Part shown: positions 6,674 to 11,394 of the stretch, one piece after another | Numbering within the stretch: position 1 is the stretch's first letter | Layout: every line of letters begins with the position of its first letter | Origin: Actinomycetes bacterium | GTDB lineage: Bacteria; Actinomycetota; Actinomycetes; Mycobacteriales; Mycobacteriaceae | Assembly: GCA_023432405.1 (NCBI GenBank) | Contig: JAEYUQ010000018.1 | Span: 1-11,394, forward strand | Direction of reading: 5' to 3' | Length of the DNA: 11,394 nucleotides | Translations under genes and position numbers: made by a program | The notes under the pieces: model-generated | Told to the model about the DNA's origin: nothing | The model's input: the letters and a program-made list of their open reading frames with translations, nothing else | Database searches by the model: none

Positions 6674-7789
6674 GTGACGGTTTCTCGCACAGCTCTAGCC
6701 ATTCTCAGCACTACACTCCTCATGACTAGCACCCTGTCACTGACCGCCTGCGGCAGTACAAGCACCACCACCGGCAGCCAGGAATCGGAAAACTCAGTCA
6801 CCATTACCGATCAGCGAGGAAAACAGGTCACCATTCCACAGCCGGTCACTAAAATTGCCTCCGCCGTCATTCCCGCACCCACCATCATTGCGGCAGTAGA
6901 CGGCTCATGGAATCGCATCACAGGAATCAATGAATCCCTCCTGGAATCCAACCAAGAGGGAATTATTGGCACAATCTTCCCGGACTCCACTAGCACGGCA
7001 GTGGTGTCAGATAGAACCTTCGCCCCCAACATGGAGGCTATTGTGAAGCTTGATCCCGATGTCATGATCCAGTGGGGTGATAGAGGCACAGATGTTACCG
7101 CCCCCATAGAACAAGCTGGAATCCCTACTCTCGGCCTGGAGTACGGCACCCAGGAGGATCTGGAAAAGTGGATTGATATGTTTGGTGTCATGCTGGGCAA
7201 ACCTGAGCGCGCCCAGATGCTCCTCGACATCATGGACAGCGAAGAGCGGGACATCAAGCAGAAAGTGGCCCAGATTAAACAGCGCTCTCCGCGGGCTTTA
7301 AGCCTTTCCTACAACGATGAAAAGCTTTCCGTCTCCAGCGGTAAGGATTATGCACAATACGTGTTTGACATCACTGGCCTGACCAATGTGGCTAAGGACA
7401 CCCAGGTGGAGGACGGCGTCGTCAATGCGGAACAAATATTGGAATGGGACCCGGAGATTATTTTCCTCTCCGCATTTGATAAAGCCACCCCAGAGGACGT
7501 TTATAAAGATCCACGCCTTGCCAATGTCACCGCCGTAAAGGAAAAGAGGGTGTATCGCGCACCGCTGGGTGTTTATCGCTGGCAGGTGCCGTGCGCGGAA
7601 TCTCCTCTATTTTGGAACTGGGTAGCTGAGCTTGCCTATGGCGATGACTTTTCTGTAAATCTTCCAGAAAAGACAGAAGAGCTCATTAAAAAAGTGTATA
7701 ACTACCAGATTGATTCATCTGAATTAAAGCACATCCTGCGTACCGATATTAATAACAGTTCGGCTAACTATAATCTGGTGACCAGCTAA
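6674..7789 (+). CDS. FecB/PF01497-type substrate-binding lipoprotein of an iron-complex ABC importer
   Basis: 371 residues from a GTG start, with a purine-rich GAGGAAAGGGG just upstream. The signal peptide ends in the lipobox LTAC, so Cys26 should be lipidated and the mature protein tethered outside the membrane. A Ser/Thr/Gly linker (27-40) leads to VTITDQRGKQVTIPQPVTKI, the typical first strand of periplasmic binding proteins for siderophores, heme or cobalamin. Later family signs are NMEAIVKLDPDVMIQWG, IPTLGLEYG, ERAQMLLDIMDSEERDI, ILEWDPEIIFLSAF and VYRAPLGVYRW near the end. One mature cysteine lies in QVPCAESP. It delivers the ligand to the permease encoded 7 bp downstream. DtxR-like boxes directly upstream point to an iron source; siderophore, heme and other metal chelates cannot be told apart from sequence alone. 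Confidence 0.88.
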   Translation: MTVSRTALAILSTTLLMTSTLSLTACGSTSTTTGSQESENSVTITDQRGKQVTIPQPVTKIASAVIPAPTIIAAVDGSWNRITGINESLLESNQEGIIGTIFPDSTSTAVVSDRTFAPNMEAIVKLDPDVMIQWGDRGTDVTAPIEQAGIPTLGLEYGTQEDLEKWIDMFGVMLGKPERAQMLLDIMDSEERDIKQKVAQIKQRSPRALSLSYNDEKLSVSSGKDYAQYVFDITGLTNVAKDTQVEDGVVNAEQILEWDPEIIFLSAFDKATPEDVYKDPRLANVTAVKEKRVYRAPLGVYRWQVPCAESPLFWNWVAELAYGDDFSVNLPEKTEELIKKVYNYQIDSSELKHILRTDINNSSANYNLVTS

Positions 7790-7796
7790 CTACGAT

Positions 7797-8837
7797 ATGC
7801 GCAAGAATATCTTTCTCCTGGTTCTTGGTGGCGCGCTGGTTATCTCCATGATTGTGGCTATTGGGGTGGGGAAACTGTCCATTTCCCCTCTGCGCGTAGC
7901 GGAGATTCTCTGGTATGACGCAACCACTGCCGCAGGGCTAGAATCCCTACACCTCTCGCAGCCCACGTGGTCCCGGAGCGAAAGTAGCGCTGTGAGCCTT
8001 ATTCGCGCCCCGCGCGTGATGTTGGCAGTACTGGTGGGTGGAGCATTAGCTTTGGCTGGCGCCGTTCTCCAGGCGCTATTCCGCAACCCCCTCGTTTCTC
8101 CAGATGTCATCGGGGTGTCAGCGGCCTCAGCTTTCGGTGGCGTGCTGGCTATCTTCTTCGGCGCAGGCACTATAGCCCTTATGACGGGCTCATTCGCCCT
8201 CGGTTTTGTGGCTACTCTCCTGGTTCTTCTCCTGGGTCACCTACGAACCTCCTCCCCCATCCTCACTATCGTCCTGGGCGGGATTGTTATCTCCGCATTC
8301 TTTAACGCCCTTGTCTCCCTGCTCACTTACATGGCAGACCAAGACAGCACCCTGCCCTCCATCACCTTTTGGCTCATGGGCTCCTTTTCGGCCTCCACCT
8401 GGATAAAGGTGCGTATGGTTATCCTCCCCATCACCCTTGGGTGCCTTGTGATATTCCTTCTGCGCTGGCGGGTGAACGTTCTTTCCCTCGGCGACGCCGA
8501 TTCCCTCGCCTTGGGCATTAATCCTGCGCGTTCTCGTTTTCTTCTCATTGCGGCCTCCGCTCTGCTGACCTCTGCCACTGTGGCAGCGGCAGGAATTGTG
8601 GGCTGGGTGGGGCTAGTTATCCCCCATCTGGTGCGTCTGCTGGTTGGCCAGGATAACCGCGTGGTTCTCCCTGGTTCTTTCCTCCTTGGGGGCTTGTATG
8701 TGCTGGTTATTGACACCATTGCGCGCTCACTGACAGAAGTTGAGGTGCCGGTGGGGATTCTCACCGCGCTTATTGGGGCACCCGTTTTTATTTGCGTTTT
8801 GCTCAACAAGTCCAAACAAGGAGGTCTGGATGCTTAA
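7797..8837 (+). CDS. FecCD-family permease of an iron-complex ABC importer
   Basis: 346 residues with about nine to ten hydrophobic membrane segments. The family motif GGALALAGAVLQALFRNPLV begins at residue 81 and continues SPDVIGVSAASAFGG. GWVGLVIPHLVRLLVG at 269-284 and the C-terminal EVPVGILTALIGAPVFI are equally typical. The stretch 41-68 between the first two helices is hydrophilic and probably external. Only one permease gene is present, so the transporter should be a homodimer of this subunit, as in BtuC or HmuU. The start lies 7 bases after the stop of the binding protein gene and lacks a clear ribosome binding site, suggesting translational coupling. Its end overlaps the ATPase gene by 8 bases. 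Confidence 0.92.
   Translation: MRKNIFLLVLGGALVISMIVAIGVGKLSISPLRVAEILWYDATTAAGLESLHLSQPTWSRSESSAVSLIRAPRVMLAVLVGGALALAGAVLQALFRNPLVSPDVIGVSAASAFGGVLAIFFGAGTIALMTGSFALGFVATLLVLLLGHLRTSSPILTIVLGGIVISAFFNALVSLLTYMADQDSTLPSITFWLMGSFSASTWIKVRMVILPITLGCLVIFLLRWRVNVLSLGDADSLALGINPARSRFLLIAASALLTSATVAAAGIVGWVGLVIPHLVRLLVGQDNRVVLPGSFLLGGLYVLVIDTIARSLTEVEVPVGILTALIGAPVFICVLLNKSKQGGLDA
8818..8825 (+). promoter_or_regulatory. Ribosome binding site deciding the ATPase start
   Basis: AAGGAGGT, a full anti-16S match, ends four bases before the ATG at 8830. It rules out the longer frame from 8740, which would read through the permease gene and add residues foreign to ABC ATPases. Confidence 0.85.
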
Positions 8838-9564
8838 AGCAGAAAGTCTTGGGCACCGTTATTCACAGGGGCCGTGGTTGTTCAGGGACATTAGTTTCAC
8901 TGTGGAGCCAGGGGAGATCCTGGCGGTGTTAGGGCCCAACGCGCGCGGGAAAACCACCCTGCTGAGCTGTTTGGCAGGGTTGATACGCCCGGCAGAAGGA
9001 GACGTCAGCGTGAAGGGTGGCGTTGGCTTTGTACCACAAAACCAGGCATCCACCATTCACTTCACCGTGTTCACAATGGTTCTCATGGGGCGTACACGCA
9101 CCATGAAGGCTTGGGCCACGCCCTCCGCCGAAGACGAGAAAGCCGCCTGGGAGGCTCTGGAGCGCGTAGGGATGCAGACCCGTGCCCACCGTAGATTCTC
9201 TGAGCTTTCGGGAGGACAGCGCCAGCTTGTGCTTATTGCGAGGGCGCTGGTGTGTAACCCTGCGGTGGTCATTTTGGATGAGCCTACCTCGGCTCTCGAT
9301 ATGAAGAACCAGCGTCTCACACTCTCTATTGTGGCAAGCCTGGCACGGGAGGGAATCTCGGTGATTTTTACCACGCATGATCCCACCCATGCCCTTGAGA
9401 TTGCGAACCACACCCTGCTCATGGACAAAGAGGTGACTCATGGGTCCACGGATGTGCAGCTCACCGAAGCATTACTCAGCGAGCTGTATAGAACGCCCAT
9501 AAAAACTCCGCATATTCAGTTTGATTCTGGGCGACGACGAGTTGTGGTTCCTGACCTTCATTAA
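8830..9564 (+). CDS. FecE-type ATPase subunit of the iron-complex ABC importer
   Basis: 244 residues from the ATG at 8830. All ABC ATPase motifs are present: Walker A GPNARGKT (35-42), Q-loop Gln70 in FVPQNQ, signature LSGGQ (126-130), Walker B AVVILDE (145-151) with catalytic Glu151, D-loop SALD and switch His183 in TTHD. The fourth Walker A residue is Ala where Gly is usual (GPNG). The length is slightly below the roughly 255-270 residues common for FecE/BtuD-type proteins. It energises the permease, with which it shares an 8-base overlap (ATG within the permease stop region), so the two are translated together. The C-terminal 30 residues are less conserved. Confidence 0.92.
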   Translation: MLKAESLGHRYSQGPWLFRDISFTVEPGEILAVLGPNARGKTTLLSCLAGLIRPAEGDVSVKGGVGFVPQNQASTIHFTVFTMVLMGRTRTMKAWATPSAEDEKAAWEALERVGMQTRAHRRFSELSGGQRQLVLIARALVCNPAVVILDEPTSALDMKNQRLTLSIVASLAREGISVIFTTHDPTHALEIANHTLLMDKEVTHGSTDVQLTEALLSELYRTPIKTPHIQFDSGRRRVVVPDLH

Positions 9565-9566
9565 CG

Positions 9567-9614
9567 CGAGGTCTGACCATAAACCACACAGGTTTTTACC
9601 CCACACCAACCTCG
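9567..9614 (+). promoter_or_regulatory. Intercistronic hairpin between ATPase and the first ThuA-like gene
   Basis: AAACC-ACACA-GGTTT (9581-9595) forms a small hairpin followed by TT. It is enclosed by CGAGGT (9567-9572) pairing with ACCTCG (9609-9614). It could be a weak attenuator or an mRNA processing/stability site that lowers expression of the two downstream genes. No separate promoter is obvious. Confidence 0.3.
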
Positions 9615-9653
9615 TACCACATTGATTCCTCCCCCTCTGCAAAGGAGATATTT

Positions 9654-10370
9654 ATGGGAAAACTACTGATTCTGCGTATGAGCCCCGACAAGGAGATTGA
9701 AGAGCTTGAGGGCGCAATAGTCAAAGAAACCCGAAACCTTTATGAGCTTCCGGTGATTGATTTAGCTGAGTACACAGGGCTGATTATTTCAGGAAGCTGT
9801 GACCAGATTTTCCTGAAGAAGCACCAGAATCAAGTACAGTCCTGGATTACAGCAGGCGGGAAAGCTCTCATTAACGGGCATATTGTGCTGCCCTTCCTCA
9901 GGGGGCTCCCCATCACTCGCAAACTGGACTTCCGAGGACTCGACGATGTGTGGCTAAGCCAAGTAAACAATCATCCCATGTGGGAAGGAATCAATCTTGA
10001 GGACGTTGTACTGAGAACCGGCGTTCCTGGCCACCATACGCTTCAGGAACTGAAAGCCATCGGAGTTGCTGGTTTCTACGCCCGTGCCTATCTGGGAAAT
10101 CTCCCCGCTGAAAGCGTGATTATTACCGGCATTGGCGCTCAACGCCTCCCGGTGGACATCAGCTATCGCCTAGGTTCCGGGGAAGTCATTGTTCACAACG
10201 GGAATGATCTCCACGGCTTCTCCCGCGAGGGAACCAGCGCACAACACTTCTCTGAGCAGATTTACACCTATCTTGCAGGAGAAAGGTTCAGCAGTAGGCA
10301 CTCAGCAGACCTGGCACCGACAACAACAACACAAGACACATCAGCACAACAGGGAGGCACCCACGCATGA
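9654..10370 (+). CDS. ThuA/glutamine amidotransferase-like protein of unknown function, first of a pair
   Basis: 238 residues; AAAGGAG six bases before the ATG supports the start. No precise family is recognised. The N-terminal half reads like a flavodoxin-type amidotransferase fold: LLILR (strand), then EYTGLIISGSCDQI (40-52), VQSWITAGGKALINGHIVLPFL (61-82). In class I glutamine amidotransferases the segment after the second strand carries the nucleophile Cys; here it is Asn-Gly-His (74-76), and the only cysteine, Cys49, lies elsewhere, so glutaminase activity is unlikely. GSGEVIVHNGNDLHGF (about 174-189) recalls the final strand of ThuA-like proteins. The last 25 residues are a Thr/Gln/Ser-rich tail. 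No signal peptide is seen, so it is cytosolic. It shares a 4-base ATGA overlap with the next gene and follows the importer genes, hinting at handling of the imported ligand (inference). Confidence 0.65.
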   Translation: MGKLLILRMSPDKEIEELEGAIVKETRNLYELPVIDLAEYTGLIISGSCDQIFLKKHQNQVQSWITAGGKALINGHIVLPFLRGLPITRKLDFRGLDDVWLSQVNNHPMWEGINLEDVVLRTGVPGHHTLQELKAIGVAGFYARAYLGNLPAESVIITGIGAQRLPVDISYRLGSGEVIVHNGNDLHGFSREGTSAQHFSEQIYTYLAGERFSSRHSADLAPTTTTQDTSAQQGGTHA

Positions 10371-11086
10371 GCTCAGCAGAACACACCGCAGTGGGAAAAA
10401 TCCCACGGCGCATTGCGTTTATCCACGACGGCTCTTTCTTCCATCTGGCCACACTCAAAGACCCCGCCGTACAGGCCTATGACGTTCACAGCGTCTACGC
10501 ACCCGAGATGACGCCACACAGTCTTGACGGAATCGACGCCGTTTTTATCGCAGCACGCCTCCATAGCGACGTCGTCAAGGAAATAGCTCCCTTTATTGTG
10601 GAGTTCCTTGGCAGAGAAGGCACAAAGGTTTACATAGACGGTGAAAACAACGTGGGAGACTGGCTTCCAGGAACCACAGAAACGCACCGTGGAACCAACT
10701 TTTGGGCGTGGAGAATAGGTGAGGATGTAGGCAGGAGAAGCGTTAACCCTGAGCACTATCTGTGGGGCTTTTTGGAGGATCGCGCGGTGCATTGGCACTA
10801 TCACGGTGTGCTCAGCGCACCGGAGAGCGCAACTGCGCTGGTGGTGCTTACCGAACTGCCGGAGGGCGCCAATGACGGGTGCATTTCCTCCACCGGAACA
10901 GATCCTTGGGGAGGACACTACAAGGCCATACCTGGGCACCCGAATATCCTGCTCTATCACGACGCTGAGACGTTTAAGGCAGAGGTTGTGGTATCCACGA
11001 TGGACTGCACTTACCATCACGGCTCGGGATTCATGCCCGGGGCAACGCAGCTGCTGTACCGAATGTTGCGCTGGCTTGCTGCCTGA
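10367..11086 (+). CDS. ThuA/glutamine amidotransferase-like protein of unknown function, second of a pair
   Basis: 239 residues. The ATG overlaps the preceding stop (ATGA); AGGGAGG lies nine bases upstream. Again there is no exact family name. The fold pattern resembles the previous protein: RRIAFIHDGSFF (14-25), LDGIDAVFIAARLHSDVV (53-70), FIVEFLGREGTKVYIDGENN (76-95), and at the end VVVSTMDCTYHHGSGF (207-222) with helix LLYRMLRWL. The nucleophile position reads Gly-Glu-Asn rather than Cys; Cys172 and Cys214 lie elsewhere. It is rich in His and Trp: HWHYHG at 142-147 (alternating His142, 144, 146) and His217-His218 could bind metal, an inference from spacing alone. NFWAWRIGED and YLWGFLED are other distinctive blocks. 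It is cytosolic, with no signal or membrane segment. It is translationally coupled to the first ThuA-like gene, so the two may form a complex. Confidence 0.65.
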   Translation: MSSAEHTAVGKIPRRIAFIHDGSFFHLATLKDPAVQAYDVHSVYAPEMTPHSLDGIDAVFIAARLHSDVVKEIAPFIVEFLGREGTKVYIDGENNVGDWLPGTTETHRGTNFWAWRIGEDVGRRSVNPEHYLWGFLEDRAVHWHYHGVLSAPESATALVVLTELPEGANDGCISSTGTDPWGGHYKAIPGHPNILLYHDAETFKAEVVVSTMDCTYHHGSGFMPGATQLLYRMLRWLAA

Positions 11087-11162
11087 GTGGGGGAAGCCTC
11101 AGTGGGAACAGCCTCAGAACTTCTACTATTCTTTAAGCCTCAGCACTTCTACTATTCGCTGA
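11081..11162 (+). repeat. Tandem repeats in the 3' untranslated region of the operon
   Basis: Two adjacent 26-bp copies, 11111-11136 and 11137-11162, agree at 22 of 26 positions; each begins GCCTCAG and contains ACTTCTACTATTC. Two looser 15-bp units beginning GCCTGAG (11081, covering the stop codon) and GCCTCAG (11096) precede them. The array ends 15 bases before the terminator stem. Confidence 0.7.
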
Positions 11163-11177
11163 TAGCTCCACATAGAT

Positions 11178-11205
11178 GAAAGCCCCGCTCACGCGGGGCT
11201 TTCTT
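11178..11205 (+). terminator. Intrinsic terminator of the importer operon
   Basis: GAAAGCCCCGC (11178-11188) pairs perfectly over 11 bp with GCGGGGCTTTC (11193-11203) around a TCAC loop, followed by TT. The A-rich left arm and T-rich right arm allow it to end transcription from both sides, including the minus-strand gene at the right edge. Confidence 0.88.
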
Positions 11206-11211
11206 GCTGTC

Positions 11212-11255
11212 TCCTGGCCTAGGCCGTTTTACTTCTATTTAGAGCGTGGCCAGGA
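11212..11255. repeat. Inverted repeat beyond the terminator
   Basis: TCCTGGCC (11212-11219) is complementary to GGCCAGGA (11248-11255), with a 28-base loop. The left arm overlaps the short palindrome GGCCTAGGCC (11216-11225). Its role is unknown; it lies between two convergent genes. Confidence 0.4.
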
Positions 11256-11295
11256 TCAGGAGCCTGTCGGCGGTGTTGTGTCGGGTGGGGCCTGT

Positions 11296-11394
11296 TTACT
11301 GGATGTTGGTAGGCATCCACTCGGCATAGCCAGTAGCCCCTGACGGCACATTAGACACCACCACACGCTGCGCTGTCGGAGTCCGAGCAGCACC
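11296..11394 (-). CDS. 3' end of an unidentified gene (partial, N-terminus beyond window)
   Basis: On the minus strand a frame enters from the right edge and stops with TAA at 11296-11298, giving 32 residues that end SGATGYAEWMPTNIQ. Composition is protein-like and the position, convergent with the operon and sharing a two-way terminator, fits a real gene end. Too little is visible for a family assignment. Confidence 0.4.
   Translation of the reverse strand, partial: GAARTPTAQRVVVSNVPSGATGYAEWMPTNIQ

Noticed and set aside
8740..8829. Longer N-terminus for the ATPase
   Set aside because: It lies inside the permease gene and adds residues not found in ABC ATPases; a perfect ribosome binding site precedes the ATG at 8830.
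8929..9441. Minus-strand frame of 170 codons opposite the ATPase
   Set aside because: All ABC motifs are on the plus strand here, so the minus frame is a shadow.
10373..11020. Minus-strand frame of 215 codons opposite the second ThuA-like gene
   Set aside because: The plus-strand gene has a coupled start, a ribosome binding site and protein-like pattern; the minus frame has none of these.

Overview
The window looks like chromosome from a high-GC Gram-positive bacterium, most likely a Corynebacterium or close relative. Three things suggest this: a VaFE-repeat surface protein, tandem operator candidates fitting the DtxR consensus in front of an iron-type importer, and actinobacterial ribosome binding sites with GTG starts. 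The genus is an inference; no rRNA or housekeeping marker is present.

Left part (1-3400) is a secretion region. On the minus strand, a small secreted matrixin-like zinc protease (HExxHxxGxxH motif) lies just upstream of a VaFE-repeat surface protein whose C-terminus runs off the left edge. A gene-poor stretch of about 720 bp follows. It holds a cluster of TTAG/CTAA palindromes next to the metalloprotease promoter region and a foldable leader next to the following gene. On the plus strand comes a secreted chymotrypsin-type serine protease with a Pro/Glu/Ser-rich stalk, closed by a strong intrinsic terminator.

Middle (3464-6466) is one 1000-residue flavin plus iron-sulfur dehydrogenase of the D-lactate/glycolate oxidase type. 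It carries an unusual His/Thr/Gly/Cys-rich N-terminal extension encoded by a 33-bp tandem repeat.

Right part (6614-11205) reads as one iron-controlled unit. Two DtxR-like boxes sit almost end to end, followed by a FecB-type binding lipoprotein, a FecCD-type permease and a FecE-type ATPase. After an 89-bp gap come two coupled genes for proteins resembling the glutamine amidotransferase/ThuA fold but lacking a catalytic cysteine. A perfect hairpin terminator ends the unit. The likely logic is that low iron relieves DtxR repression, the ABC system imports an iron chelate, heme or similar ligand, and the two cytosolic proteins act on the ligand or its metal. Their function is unknown and they are the most novel part of the window. 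The last 99 bases hold the 3' end of a minus-strand gene that enters from the right.
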